Shown: positions 1 to 8,598, counted from the stretch's first letter. The stretch is 64,000 bases of DNA from an uncultured Aquimarina sp. (GCA_947489685.1 CANLEM010000001.1:930001-994000), one strand, 5' to 3'. Notes: generated from the sequence alone by a model not told the origin. Numbers and translations: made by a program.

Positions 1-318
1 AACACTACAGGGACATTTCATTTAGAAGTAAATAGCGGTACTCTGAAAGTCTTAGGAAATAATATCGGTTCTTTTTTCATTGAAGGAATAGTAAATACTT
101 TGGACGTGAATTTTGCTTCAGGCACGGGTAGATTCGAGGGAGGCGATTTAATAGCTGAGAATGTTCGGGTTTTTCACAGGGGTACAAACAAGATAATTGT
201 AAATCCGCTAGATGCATTACGAGGCGAAATTCGAAGTACAGGAGATGTGATTTCGGTAAATAGACCACCAATAGTTGAGGTTGAACAATTTTTTACGGGA
301 AAATTAATCTTTCAATAA
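1..318 (+). CDS. DUF2807 (head GIN domain) protein, C-terminal part
   Basis: The frame is open from the left edge to a TAA at 316-318, so only the last 105 residues are present. The sequence is a repetitive beta-rich stretch with short alternating strands, ending in a motif resembling VEQFFTGKLIFQ. This matches what I know of the C-terminus of flavobacterial DUF2807 proteins, which are predicted exported adhesin-like beta-helices of unknown function. It faces gldA tail to tail, with the two stop codons only 5 bases apart and no hairpin between them. Start, signal peptide and upstream context are outside the window. The family call rests on the C-terminal motif and is fairly likely. Confidence 0.7.
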   Translation, partial: NTTGTFHLEVNSGTLKVLGNNIGSFFIEGIVNTLDVNFASGTGRFEGGDLIAENVRVFHRGTNKIIVNPLDALRGEIRSTGDVISVNRPPIVEVEQFFTGKLIFQ

Positions 319-323
319 AAAAA

Positions 324-1247
324 TTAATTCTCATCATCTTTACTTGATGTTGTTGTATTCGTTAATTCTCTAAACAAACTTTCAAGGTTTTTGCTCTTTC
401 TCGATAATTGTAAAATTTTTAATTCATTATCATGCGCAAAATCAAAAACTTTAGGCCGCATATCTACCGATGTTTCAAATGTGATTTGATATATAAATCC
501 ATGTATGTTTTTTACGTCAGAAACATTTGGAAGTTTTAATAAAAAAGGCTCCTCTACTCTATAATCAAACTCAACTTCAATAATTTGTTCAGTTTCGTTT
601 AATATGTCATTCAGGTTTTTATCACTTACGATTTGTCCTTTATTAATAATAATAACACGATCACACATGGCTTCGACTTCTTGCATGATATGTGTCGACA
701 AAAAAACGGTCTTTTCTTTACCTATTGATCGAATTAATTCTCGTATCTCGAGCAACTGATTGGGGTCTAAACCTGTCGTTGGTTCATCTAAAATAAGCAC
801 TTGTGGATCGTGAAGCAGCGCACAAGCTAATCCAACACGTTGTCGATATCCTTTAGAAAGTTGACTGATTTTTTTATTTGATTCTGGAGCGAGACCAGTA
901 AGTTCTATAACTTCTTCGATCCGTGAATTACTAGTTTTGTAAACTTTGGCATTAAATCTAAGATATTCTCGTACATACATATCCAGATATAAGGGATTGT
1001 GTTCTGGGAGATAACCGATACTTCGTTGCACATCTATGGGTTGACTACTAATGTCATAGCCATTAACAACTGCATTACCTTCATTTGGATCTAAATAAGT
1101 AGTCAGAATTCTCATCATAGTCGATTTTCCAGCACCATTTGGACCTAAAAAACCAACAATTTCTCCTTGTTTAATTTCAAAAGAAATATTGTTTAGTGCT
1201 TTTTGATTGTCGTAAGACTTAGAAAGGTTGGATACTGTTATTGACAT
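324..1247 (-). CDS. gldA: Gliding motility ABC transporter ATP-binding protein GldA
   Basis: A 307-residue ABC ATPase. Walker A (GPNGAGKST) lies at residues 35-43, the signature LSKGYRQ at 130-136 and Walker B ending in DE at 150-155, followed by the D-loop TTGLDP and a switch histidine in LSTHIMQEVEA. The C-terminal 80 residues form an accessory domain. In Flavobacterium johnsoniae GldA is the nucleotide-binding subunit that works with the membrane proteins GldF and GldG and is required for gliding. The sequence agrees closely with flavobacterial GldA, in particular the stretch around GYLPEHNPLYLD. gldF and gldG are not in this window. It has its own promoter upstream, and its stop nearly touches the stop of the convergent DUF2807 gene. 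Confidence 0.93.
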   Translation of the reverse strand: MSITVSNLSKSYDNQKALNNISFEIKQGEIVGFLGPNGAGKSTMMRILTTYLDPNEGNAVVNGYDISSQPIDVQRSIGYLPEHNPLYLDMYVREYLRFNAKVYKTSNSRIEEVIELTGLAPESNKKISQLSKGYRQRVGLACALLHDPQVLILDEPTTGLDPNQLLEIRELIRSIGKEKTVFLSTHIMQEVEAMCDRVIIINKGQIVSDKNLNDILNETEQIIEVEFDYRVEEPFLLKLPNVSDVKNIHGFIYQITFETSVDMRPKVFDFAHDNELKILQLSRKSKNLESLFRELTNTTTSSKDDEN

Positions 1248-1273
1248 ATGCGCGAAAATCTATCTGTACTATT

Positions 1274-1281
1274 CAAAAGTA
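1274..1281 (-). promoter_or_regulatory. gldA promoter -7 element
   Basis: Read on the minus strand the sequence is TACTTTTG, an exact match to the Bacteroidota -7 consensus TAnnTTTG. It lies 26 bases before the gldA ATG, predicting a leader of about 20 bases. No clear -33 TTG is visible at the best spacing. Confidence 0.55.
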
Positions 1282-1444
1282 CATAATTCATTATTTATTG
1301 TGTAGGTAACTTATAAAAAATCATTAAAGTTGATTACTGGTATGCTAAGTAGTGTTATAAGATTGTAAGGATCACCAAAATACGAAGCATATTATCAAAA
1401 AAGTAAAAGGTATAAAATCTGCTTTATAATTAGGAGAATGCCTA

Positions 1445-1906
1445 TTAGATATAGAACTCCGAAGTATGCTTTATGTCTTTCAATACAAAAGTACTATTCA
1501 AAACACCAATGTTTTCAATTTTTGACAATTTAGATTTTACGAAATCGTGATATTCTTCTAAGCTTTTGGTGTGAATTTTTAGAATAAAATCTACTTGCCC
1601 TGCCATATGATAACACTCTTGCACCTCTTGTAAGTTTTGAATTTGTTCTTCAAATTTTTCAATAAATGCTTCATTATGATATCGCATAGATACTTGGCAT
1701 ATTGTAGTAATAGAACGGTCAATTAATTTTTTGTCAAGAATAGCTACATACTTTTTAATAAACCCTTGCTTTTCTAATCGCCTAATTCGTTCGTATACAG
1801 GAGAAGCCGTTAGATTTAGGATTTTAGCAATTTCTTTGGCGGTTTTCTTAGCATCTTCCTGAAGAATCCTAAGTATTGTAATGTCCGTTTGGTCTAATTG
1901 TTCCAT
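1445..1906 (-). CDS. Lrp/AsnC family transcriptional regulator
   Basis: A 153-residue protein of the usual Lrp/AsnC length. Residues 5-55 form the winged-helix DNA-binding domain, with the typical opening LDQTDITILRILQEDAKK and recognition region LTASPVYERIRRLEKQG. Residues 70-150 form the RAM effector-binding domain. Such regulators bind DNA as dimers to octamers and respond to amino acids. It is divergent from tdh-kbl with 175 bases between start codons, which suggests that it controls threonine breakdown and perhaps itself; this is inference from position. A long inverted repeat at 2030-2056 is a candidate operator. The effector cannot be read from the sequence. Confidence 0.92.
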   Translation of the reverse strand: MEQLDQTDITILRILQEDAKKTAKEIAKILNLTASPVYERIRRLEKQGFIKKYVAILDKKLIDRSITTICQVSMRYHNEAFIEKFEEQIQNLQEVQECYHMAGQVDFILKIHTKSLEEYHDFVKSKLSKIENIGVLNSTFVLKDIKHTSEFYI

Positions 1907-2029
1907 TGATAGTCAAAAAAATTACTTTTAGAAATATGTTTTTAACATGCAAAAAGTAAATATAGCTTTAATATTGATTAATAACAGTAAAAACAACTTA
2001 ATTTTTTTTATTTCATGGCTGTAAAAGTC

Positions 2030-2056
2030 TTATTTATTACTTTAGTAAGTAAATAA
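2030..2056. repeat. Inverted repeat, candidate operator upstream of tdh
   Basis: The arms TTATTTATTACT (2030-2041) and AGTAAGTAAATAA (2044-2056) are complementary over 12 pairs, with one bulged G at 2049 and a 2-base centre. The repeat ends 8 bases before the tdh -7 element, so it covers the place where the -33 region should be. A bound protein would compete with or contact RNA polymerase. The divergent Lrp-family regulator is the obvious candidate ligand, but no binding evidence exists here. Confidence 0.45.
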
Positions 2057-2064
2057 TGCTTTTA

Positions 2065-2072
2065 TAAATTTG
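2065..2072 (+). promoter_or_regulatory. tdh promoter -7 element
   Basis: TAAATTTG matches TAnnTTTG exactly. It ends 9 bases before the ATG at 2082, so the predicted transcript has almost no leader. It also argues against the in-frame TTG at 2070 as start, because that codon lies inside the promoter element. Confidence 0.6.
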
Positions 2073-2081
2073 GAATATACT

Positions 2082-3056
2082 ATGAAAACTGTTGTTTTAA
2101 TAATAGGTGCTAATGGTCAATTAGGTTCTGTTTTAACAGAATCTCTTCAACTTAAGCATGGAAAAGATAATGTTATAGCCTCGGATTTACGACAAAGGAA
2201 AAATTTTGACGGTATTTTTGAAGTCATTGATGCTACGGATAGAAATAGGATTCAAGATGTGGTAACAAAATATAGTGTTACACAGATATATCATTTGGCG
2301 GCAATACTTTCTGCTAAAGGAGAGGAAAACCCATTACAAACTTGGGATATTAATATGAAAACCTTGTTTAACGTTTTAGAGGTTTCTAGGTTAAGTAATA
2401 TTGACAGAGTATTTTTTCCAAGTTCGATAGCTGTGTTTGGAGAAGGAGCGCCTTTAACTCAAACTCCTAATGATGCTTATTTGGATCCTGCAACGGTTTA
2501 TGGTATTAGTAAAGCTGCTGGCGAAAATTGGGCACAATACTATTTCTTAAAATATGGTTTAGATATCCGATCTATTCGTTATCCAGGTGTAATAGGATAT
2601 CAATCTTTACCTGGTGGAGGAACAACAGATTATGCCGTAGATATTTATCACAAAGCTGTGCTCCAACAGCAATTTGATTGCTTTTTAAAGGAAGATGCTA
2701 CTTTACCAATGATCTTTATGGAGGATGCGATACGAGCGACTATCGAATTAATGGAAGCGCCAAAAGAAAGTATTACCATTCGTACTTCATATAATATTGC
2801 AGGAATTAGCTTTTCTCCTGCCGAAGTGGTTCAAGAAATTCGTAAATTATATCCCAATTTCGCAGTAGATTATAATCCGGATTTTAGACAAGAAATAGCG
2901 TCACGCTGGCCAAAATCTATTGATGATACTTTGGCAAAAAGAGATTGGGGATGGAGTCCAAAATTTGATTTAGAGTCAATAACAACAACAATGATTCAAA
3001 AACTCAAAGAGCAATATAAAATAGACTCAAAAAATCATAATGCATTATTGCTGTGA
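2082..3056 (+). CDS. tdh: L-threonine 3-dehydrogenase, SDR type
   Basis: A 324-residue extended short-chain dehydrogenase. The NAD-binding Rossmann motif GANGQLG is at residues 9-15 and the catalytic pair Y140-x3-K144 sits in YGISKAAGE, with the conserved FFPSSIAVFG strand before it. It oxidises L-threonine to 2-amino-3-ketobutyrate with NAD. The sequence resembles the SDR-type threonine dehydrogenases of Cytophaga and Flavobacterium, which are unrelated to the zinc-dependent E. coli Tdh. The immediate downstream gene is kbl, the next enzyme of the pathway, which supports the substrate. The start at 2082 was chosen over a TTG at 2070 because the promoter overlaps the latter. Confidence 0.9.
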   Translation: MKTVVLIIGANGQLGSVLTESLQLKHGKDNVIASDLRQRKNFDGIFEVIDATDRNRIQDVVTKYSVTQIYHLAAILSAKGEENPLQTWDINMKTLFNVLEVSRLSNIDRVFFPSSIAVFGEGAPLTQTPNDAYLDPATVYGISKAAGENWAQYYFLKYGLDIRSIRYPGVIGYQSLPGGGTTDYAVDIYHKAVLQQQFDCFLKEDATLPMIFMEDAIRATIELMEAPKESITIRTSYNIAGISFSPAEVVQEIRKLYPNFAVDYNPDFRQEIASRWPKSIDDTLAKRDWGWSPKFDLESITTTMIQKLKEQYKIDSKNHNALLL

Positions 3057-3106
3057 TTTTTTGAAAAATCAAAATATAAAAATAAAAGAATTTAAACTAT
3101 ATAAGT

Positions 3107-4294
3107 ATGTTTTCAAACATAAAAGAAGATTTGCAAAAAGAACTTGATGGTATTAAAGAAGCTGGATTATATAAGTCCGAGCGTATTATAACTACACCTC
3201 AGGGAGCAGAGATTGATACGACCCAAACAACCAAGGTGTTAAATTTTTGCGCAAATAATTATTTAGGACTTTCGTCTAATCCAGAGGTTATCGAAGCAGG
3301 AAAAAAAGCTATCGATTCTCATGGATATGGATTATCTTCTGTGCGCTTTATTTGTGGAACTCAAGATATACATAAGGAACTAGAACAAAAAACCGCAGCA
3401 TTTTTGGGTATGGAAGATTGTATTCTTTATGCCGCTGCTTTTGATGCTAATGGTGGGGTTTTTGAACCCATTCTGGGCCCTGAAGATGCCATAATTTCTG
3501 ATGCCTTAAATCACGCTTCTATTATAGACGGAGTGCGTTTATGTAAAGCTAAACGTTTTAGGTATGAGCACAATAATATGGTAGATCTCGAAAAACAACT
3601 TAAAGATGCAGAAGGAACAAGAAGAAAATTGATTGTTACTGATGGCTCATTCTCAATGGATGGAACAATTGCTCAGTTAGATAAAATATGTGATCTGGCA
3701 GATAAATATGGAGCAATGGTAATGATCGATGAGTGCCATTCTACTGGCTTTTTGGGAGCAACAGGTCGTGGTACACATGAGTATAGAGATGTAATGGGTC
3801 GAATAGATATCATTACAGGAACGTATGGAAAAGCTCTTGGGGGTGCTTCGGGAGGGTTTACCGCTGCACGAAAAGAAATTGTTGATATGCTTAGACAACG
3901 CTCAAGGCCATATTTATTTTCGAATACCGTTGCGCCTTCAATTGTAGGAGCATCAATTAGAGTATTGGATATATTAAGTTCCTCGACCCAATTAAGGGAT
4001 AAATTAGAAGGTAACACCAAATATTTTAGATCAGAGATGACAAAGGCGGGGTTTGATATCATTCCGGGTGATCATCCTATTGTTCCGGTAATGTTGTATG
4101 AAGCAAAATTGGCTCAAGAATTTGCAGCTAGATTATTAGATGAAGGAATATATGTTATCGGATTCTTTTACCCAGTCGTGCCTAAAGAAAAAGCACGAAT
4201 TAGAGTTCAATTATCGGCTGGACATGAACAGCATCACCTTGAAAAAGCTGTTGCGGCATTTACTAAAGTGGGTAAAGAGCTGGGTGTGATATAA
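3107..4294 (+). CDS. kbl: Glycine C-acetyltransferase (2-amino-3-ketobutyrate CoA ligase)
   Basis: A 395-residue PLP enzyme of the alpha-oxoamine synthase family. The Schiff-base lysine is K242 in [12 protein letters not shown]; the DECHS and NHASIIDG motifs are also present. It cleaves 2-amino-3-ketobutyrate with CoA to glycine and acetyl-CoA, completing the threonine-to-glycine route that starts with Tdh. The length matches E. coli Kbl. It lies 50 bases after tdh on the same strand, so the two are probably one transcript. The close relatives BioF and 8-amino-7-oxononanoate synthase are less likely, because of the tdh neighbour and the high similarity to Kbl. Confidence 0.95.
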   Translation: MFSNIKEDLQKELDGIKEAGLYKSERIITTPQGAEIDTTQTTKVLNFCANNYLGLSSNPEVIEAGKKAIDSHGYGLSSVRFICGTQDIHKELEQKTAAFLGMEDCILYAAAFDANGGVFEPILGPEDAIISDALNHASIIDGVRLCKAKRFRYEHNNMVDLEKQLKDAEGTRRKLIVTDGSFSMDGTIAQLDKICDLADKYGAMVMIDECHSTGFLGATGRGTHEYRDVMGRIDIITGTYGKALGGASGGFTAARKEIVDMLRQRSRPYLFSNTVAPSIVGASIRVLDILSSSTQLRDKLEGNTKYFRSEMTKAGFDIIPGDHPIVPVMLYEAKLAQEFAARLLDEGIYVIGFFYPVVPKEKARIRVQLSAGHEQHHLEKAVAAFTKVGKELGVI

Positions 4295-4437
4295 ATACAA
4301 ACGTTTGTTAGTATCCTCAAATGTGAGAAATTAATAATAGATACTAGTTTTTGTTTAAAAAAACACATGGATACTTTCAAATTATTTAGAATTTGATGAT
4401 AATGTTGTGTAAGTAGTGAAAAAAATGAAAAAATATT

Positions 4438-4466
4438 TTGAATCATTATACTTTTACCTACTTTAG
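4438..4466 (+). promoter_or_regulatory. Promoter of the aromatic amino acid operon
   Basis: TTG at 4438-4440 and TACTTTAG at 4459-4466 (one mismatch to TAnnTTTG) are separated by 18 bases, close to Bacteroidota -33/-7 spacing. Transcription would begin near 4471, about 15 bases before the leader-peptide ATG. The position fits an attenuated leader transcript. Confidence 0.5.
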
Positions 4467-4486
4467 CACTGTAATACAACAAGACA

Positions 4487-4564
4487 ATGAATACTTTATT
4501 TACTTGGAACCGATTTTATTTTTTCTTCTTTTATTTTAAAAGTAAGATCGGGATTGCTATGTAA
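4487..4564 (+). CDS. Phe/Tyr-rich leader peptide of the aromatic operon
   Basis: An ATG-started 25-codon frame ending in TAA at 4562-4564, too short for ordinary gene calling. Residues 10-17 read FYFFFFYF; in total there are 7 Phe, 2 Tyr and one Trp codon. The frame overlaps the attenuator hairpins and precedes pheA, which is the arrangement of an amino acid biosynthetic leader peptide such as enterobacterial pheL. Its job would be to let the ribosome report charged tRNA-Phe (and perhaps tRNA-Tyr): stalling at codons 10-17 frees the antiterminator sequence, whereas reading through to the stop codon covers it. No Shine-Dalgarno sequence is visible, as is usual in this phylum. Confidence 0.85.
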   Translation: MNTLFTWNRFYFFFFYFKSKIGIAM

Positions 4565-4618
4565 ATAATAGTTTAAACATATAGTTAGAATCCCGCTGAA
4601 AAGTCGGGATTTTTTTTT
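4510..4618 (+). promoter_or_regulatory. Transcription attenuator (pause, antiterminator and terminator hairpins)
   Basis: Three mutually exclusive stems can be drawn. The 1:2 stem pairs CCGATTTTA (4510-4518) with TAAGATCGG (4543-4551), 9 pairs, bracketing the Phe/Tyr codon run. The 2:3 antiterminator pairs CGGGATT (4549-4555) with AATCCCG (4589-4595). The 3:4 terminator pairs AATCCCG (4589-4595) with CGGGATT (4605-4611) and is followed by a T run to 4618. The octamer TCGGGATT occurs both in strand 2 and strand 4, as expected for competing partners. A ribosome stalled on the Phe codons blocks strand 1 and favours 2:3; a ribosome at the stop codon covers strand 2 and favours termination. Confidence 0.85.
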
Positions 4619-4638
4619 GATAAGAAAATATAAAACGT

Positions 4639-5469
4639 TTGAGTAAAAAAGTTGCTATACAAGGAGTAAAAGGTTCATATCATCATGGGGTTGCCCAGGC
4701 TTACTTTGGTTCTGATGTGTGTGTTAATGAATGTATGTCATTTCAGGAATTAGTGATTAGCCTTGAAAAAAAACGAAGTACAGATGCTGTAATGGCAATA
4801 GAGAATTCTATTGCTGGGTCTATTATCCCTAATTATGCTTATATAGATGAGCATAACCTAACCATTAGCGGAGAATATTTTTCTCCCATTCATCATTGTT
4901 TGATGGCTTTAAAGGGACAACAGATAACAGATATCAAAGAGGTATATTCACATCCAATGGCGCTATTACAGTGTAAAGAATTTTTTAGAGGACAACCTCA
5001 TATCAAACTAGTAGAAGATGCCGATACTGCCGATGTAGCAAGGCGAATTCATGAAGAACAATTAATAGGTATCGCAGCTGTTGCCGGAGAAACTGCTGCC
5101 AATTTATACGAACTGGATATATTGGCAAAAGAAATTCAGACTATAAAATCTAACAGTACTCGTTTTTTTATTCTAAATACAAGAGACGAATCTGGAGTAA
5201 AAAGAGAAGAAATAAACAAAGCATCGCTTAAATTTCTTACAGATCATAAAAGAGGAAGTTTGGCAACAGTATTAAATGTGATGAGTGATTGTAATCTAAA
5301 TTTGACCAAGATTCAATCATTACCTGTAATAAATATGCCATGGAAATATTCTTTTTTCGTAGATGTTACTTTTAATCAATATACTGACTATGAAAAAGCA
5401 ATGTCGATTTTAAAAATTATGGCTTTAGAATTGAAAGTATTAGGCGAATATAAAAACCAGAACGGATGA
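4639..5469 (+). CDS. pheA: Prephenate dehydratase
   Basis: A 276-residue prephenate dehydratase with a catalytic domain (about 1-180) containing the TRF motif at T174-R175-F176, and a C-terminal ACT domain (about 195-272). It converts prephenate to phenylpyruvate in phenylalanine synthesis. In the ACT domain the usual ESRP element is replaced by QSLP within NLTKIQSLPVI, so feedback sensing by Phe may differ from enteric PheA; I recall the same change in related Bacteroidota. The start is TTG at 4639; no in-frame ATG gives the conserved N-terminus. It is the first structural gene after the attenuator and overlaps the aminotransferase by 4 bases. Confidence 0.93.
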   Translation: MSKKVAIQGVKGSYHHGVAQAYFGSDVCVNECMSFQELVISLEKKRSTDAVMAIENSIAGSIIPNYAYIDEHNLTISGEYFSPIHHCLMALKGQQITDIKEVYSHPMALLQCKEFFRGQPHIKLVEDADTADVARRIHEEQLIGIAAVAGETAANLYELDILAKEIQTIKSNSTRFFILNTRDESGVKREEINKASLKFLTDHKRGSLATVLNVMSDCNLNLTKIQSLPVINMPWKYSFFVDVTFNQYTDYEKAMSILKIMALELKVLGEYKNQNG

Positions 5470-6623
5470 GTGTGCAGACAGCAAAAAGATTAGAAACTGT
5501 AGAAGAGTATTATTTCTCAAAAAAATTACGAGAAGTACGTGGTCTTGCAGCTTCAGGGAAACCTATTCTAAACATGGCTATCGGAAGCCCGGATCTGGAT
5601 CCTCCTGTCGAAGTAGTGCAAGCTATTCAAGATGGAGTTATGATGAATGGTGCACATAAATACCAAAGTTATCAGGGATTACCCGAATTACGCCTCGCGA
5701 TTTCAGATTTTTATAATGATAAATATGAAGTAACTCTTAACCCTAATGATGAGATATTACCATTAATAGGGTCCAAAGAGGGAATTATGCATATTTCTCT
5801 GGCATACCTTAACGAAGGCGATGAAGTGTTAATTCCTAATCCCGGATACCCAACCTATACTTCGGTAACCAAATTGGTAGGAGCAAAACCAATTTTTTAT
5901 GATTTGAACGCAGAAAATGACTGGGAACCCGATTTTGATAGCCTTTTAAAAATGGATTTGAGCAAAGTTAAAATAATGTGGGTTAACTATCCTCATATGC
6001 CTACAGGGGCTTCGGGTAGCACGCAGATGTTCGCAAAAATGATTGATTTTGCCAAAAAACATAGTATTCTATTGGTAAATGATAATCCATATAGTTTCAT
6101 TCTTAATGAAGAGCCTGTGAGCATATTATCTGTCGATGGAGCTAAAGAAGTCGCTTTAGAATTAAATTCTTTAAGCAAGACATTTAATATGGCGGGATGG
6201 CGAGTGGGAATGGTGAGTGGTAATGCCAAAAAAATTGAAGCCATTTTAAAGGTGAAAAGTAATATGGATAGCGGTATGTTTCAGGGCATTCAAAAAGGAG
6301 CAATTGCTGCCTTAAAAATTTCGGACAGCTGGTACGAAAATATGAATTCGATATATAAAGAAAGGAGGGAATTGATTTGGAATTTGGCTACACAATTAGG
6401 GTGCACCTATGATAAGGAGGCAAAAGGAATGTTTGTATGGGCAAAATTGCCAGAAGGCGTTGATGCAATTCCTTTTATCGATCGTATTTTGTATGAAAAT
6501 GACATATTTATAGCTCCCGGAGATATTTTTGGCAGTAATGGAAAAGGATATATTCGTTTTTCGTTATGTGTTACAACCGAAAATATTATAGAAGCTACAA
6601 AAAGATTACAGGTTAAGGCATGA
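5466..6623 (+). CDS. PLP-dependent aminotransferase class I/II (aromatic operon)
   Basis: A 385-residue fold-type I aminotransferase. The Schiff-base lysine is K238 in SLSKTFNMAGWRVG, and the substrate-binding NPGYPTY and NYPHMPTG segments are present. Its place between prephenate dehydratase and prephenate dehydrogenase implies that it transaminates phenylpyruvate and hydroxyphenylpyruvate, or prephenate itself; the sequence does not decide between these. Similar proteins are annotated as aspartate, LL-diaminopimelate or aromatic aminotransferases. It overlaps both neighbours by 4 bases, indicating coupled translation in one operon. Confidence 0.88.
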   Translation: MSVQTAKRLETVEEYYFSKKLREVRGLAASGKPILNMAIGSPDLDPPVEVVQAIQDGVMMNGAHKYQSYQGLPELRLAISDFYNDKYEVTLNPNDEILPLIGSKEGIMHISLAYLNEGDEVLIPNPGYPTYTSVTKLVGAKPIFYDLNAENDWEPDFDSLLKMDLSKVKIMWVNYPHMPTGASGSTQMFAKMIDFAKKHSILLVNDNPYSFILNEEPVSILSVDGAKEVALELNSLSKTFNMAGWRVGMVSGNAKKIEAILKVKSNMDSGMFQGIQKGAIAALKISDSWYENMNSIYKERRELIWNLATQLGCTYDKEAKGMFVWAKLPEGVDAIPFIDRILYENDIFIAPGDIFGSNGKGYIRFSLCVTTENIIEATKRLQVKA

Positions 6624-7468
6624 AAGTATTTGTAATAGGAACAGGGTTAATAGGTGGATCTTTTGCTATAGATATTAAAGCAGCTTTTAATGATGCGATC
6701 GTCTATGGGGTGGATCAAAATCAAGAACACTTGGATAAAGCATTGTCATTAGGTATAATAGATCACAAGTCAGATTTCGAAAATCTAATCCAGGCAGATA
6801 TAGTAATAGTTGCCATTCCTGTTGATAAAACAGTTGAGTTGTTACCTGTTATTTTGGATCATATTAATGATGAGTGTTTGGTTTTTGATGTTGGTTCGAC
6901 CAAGCAAAAATTATGCGATATAATATCAAATCATACGAAGCGAAGAAATTATTTAGCATCTCATCCAATTGCGGGTACCGAGTTTTCTGGACCACAGGCA
7001 GCGATTGCTAATTTGTACAGAGGTAAAACCAATATTATTTGCGAGGTCGAGAAAACGGCCTTTAAACTGCAAGAGAGAGGTATGGAGATTTTTTCGAGAT
7101 TAGGAATGAGAATACGATACATGGACCCGATATCACATGACAAACATATTGCATATGTATCTCACCTCTCTCATATAAGTTCCTTTATGTTAGGTAAAAC
7201 AGTAATAGAAAAAGAAAAAAATGAAAGAGATATTTTTGATATGGCAGGTAGTGGTTTTGCTTCTACAGTGAGATTGGCAAAGAGCTCTCCTGCAATGTGG
7301 ACTCCTATTTTTAAACATAACAAAGAGAATGTAATCGAAACATTGCAAGAATATATTACCAACCTAACACAATTTAAAAAACTTATGGAAGAGGATAACT
7401 TTGATGAGATATACAATGAAATGGAAAGTACAAATCATATAAAATCGATTTTAAAAGGAATTTCATAG
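6620..7468 (+). CDS. tyrA: Prephenate dehydrogenase
   Basis: A 282-residue TyrA-type dehydrogenase. The Rossmann motif GTGLIGGS is at residues 7-14, and the conserved SHPIAGTEFSGP segment and the histidine-rich HIAYVSHLSH stretch follow. It oxidises and decarboxylates prephenate to 4-hydroxyphenylpyruvate for tyrosine synthesis. There is no C-terminal ACT domain, so no built-in feedback sensor is apparent. The ATG overlaps the stop of the aminotransferase gene, and the next gene begins 47 bases later. Confidence 0.92.
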   Translation: MKVFVIGTGLIGGSFAIDIKAAFNDAIVYGVDQNQEHLDKALSLGIIDHKSDFENLIQADIVIVAIPVDKTVELLPVILDHINDECLVFDVGSTKQKLCDIISNHTKRRNYLASHPIAGTEFSGPQAAIANLYRGKTNIICEVEKTAFKLQERGMEIFSRLGMRIRYMDPISHDKHIAYVSHLSHISSFMLGKTVIEKEKNERDIFDMAGSGFASTVRLAKSSPAMWTPIFKHNKENVIETLQEYITNLTQFKKLMEEDNFDEIYNEMESTNHIKSILKGIS

Positions 7469-7515
7469 TAAGATAATAGATAAACGATAGACAATAATAT
7501 AGAATAACAATTGAT

Positions 7516-8598
7516 ATGGAGAATAAGAAAGAACTCAGAAACTGGTTAGACGACTACAACTTGGATCATCCTTTGGTAATTGGAGGGCCTTGTAGTGCAG
7601 AAACCGAAGATCAGGTATTAAAAATAGCGCATCAACTTAAAGATTCTGATGCTACGGTACTAAGAGCCGGAATTTGGAAGCCCAGAACTAGACCTGGAAA
7701 TTTTGAAGGCGTAGGAGCTTTAGGATTAAAATGGTTACAGAAAGCAAAAGAAGAAACAGGATTAAAAATTGCTACCGAAGTGGCAAGTCCCCATCATGTT
7801 GAATTGGCATTAGAGCATGGTGTAGATGTATTATGGATTGGTGCAAGAAGTACCGTTTCTCCTTTCATAGTTCAGGATATTGCAGATGCTTGTAAAGGGA
7901 TTGATAATCCAGTATTAATTAAAAATCCAATTAATCCAGATCTTTCACTTTGGTTAGGAGCTGTTGAGCGTTTTTATACTGCAGATGTAAAGAACTTAGG
8001 AGTGATTCATAGAGGGTTTTCGACCTACGAAAAAACGAAATATCGAAATATCCCAGAATGGCAAATTCCTATCGATTTACAAAATCGTTTTCCAGATTTA
8101 CCATTAATCTTAGATCCATCTCATATCGCAGGAAGAAGAGATCTTATTTTTGATCTTTCTCAAACAGCATTAGACCTTAATTTTGATGGACTAATTGTAG
8201 AGACGCATTATGATCCAGATAATGCATGGAGTGATGCGAAACAACAAATCACCCCTGAAACATTAATTCAGTACATGAAAGATTTAAGAATTCGTAAAGA
8301 AATTGGTGTAGATGAAGCCTATCAAAAAGCACTTAACGAGCTAAGAACAAAGATAGATGTTGTAGATAACCAGTTGTTGGATGTATTATCTAGAAGAATG
8401 AAAATTTCGGATGAAATTGGTGCTGTAAAAGCAAAACAAAATGTGGCGATCTTACAATCCAAACGATGGAACGAAATACTAGGGAAAATGATTCTGGAAG
8501 GTGAAGAGAAAGGACTTAGTGAAGAGTTTATGCTTAGAATCTACAAGGCTATTCATCAAGAATCTATAAATCACCAGAAAAAAGTAGCAAGAGGATAA
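7516..8598 (+). CDS. Bifunctional DAHP synthase / chorismate mutase type II
   Basis: A 360-residue fusion. Residues about 15-255 are a type I beta (KDO8P-synthase-like) 3-deoxy-7-phosphoheptulonate synthase with GGPCSAET, WKPRTRPG and LDPSHIAGRRD motifs. Residues about 270-358 are an AroQ-type chorismate mutase helix bundle, beginning ELRTKIDVVDNQLLDVLSRR. It therefore carries the first step of the shikimate pathway and the branch-point step to prephenate. In such fusions the mutase domain often serves as the allosteric site that lets prephenate or aromatic products inhibit DAHP synthase. It is the last gene of the operon and is followed by a hairpin. Confidence 0.94.
   Translation: MENKKELRNWLDDYNLDHPLVIGGPCSAETEDQVLKIAHQLKDSDATVLRAGIWKPRTRPGNFEGVGALGLKWLQKAKEETGLKIATEVASPHHVELALEHGVDVLWIGARSTVSPFIVQDIADACKGIDNPVLIKNPINPDLSLWLGAVERFYTADVKNLGVIHRGFSTYEKTKYRNIPEWQIPIDLQNRFPDLPLILDPSHIAGRRDLIFDLSQTALDLNFDGLIVETHYDPDNAWSDAKQQITPETLIQYMKDLRIRKEIGVDEAYQKALNELRTKIDVVDNQLLDVLSRRMKISDEIGAVKAKQNVAILQSKRWNEILGKMILEGEEKGLSEEFMLRIYKAIHQESINHQKKVARG

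Noticed and set aside
3673..4062. Minus-strand 129-residue open frame inside kbl
   Set aside because: Lies entirely opposite kbl, which has every expected motif; low-complexity translation without domain signs.
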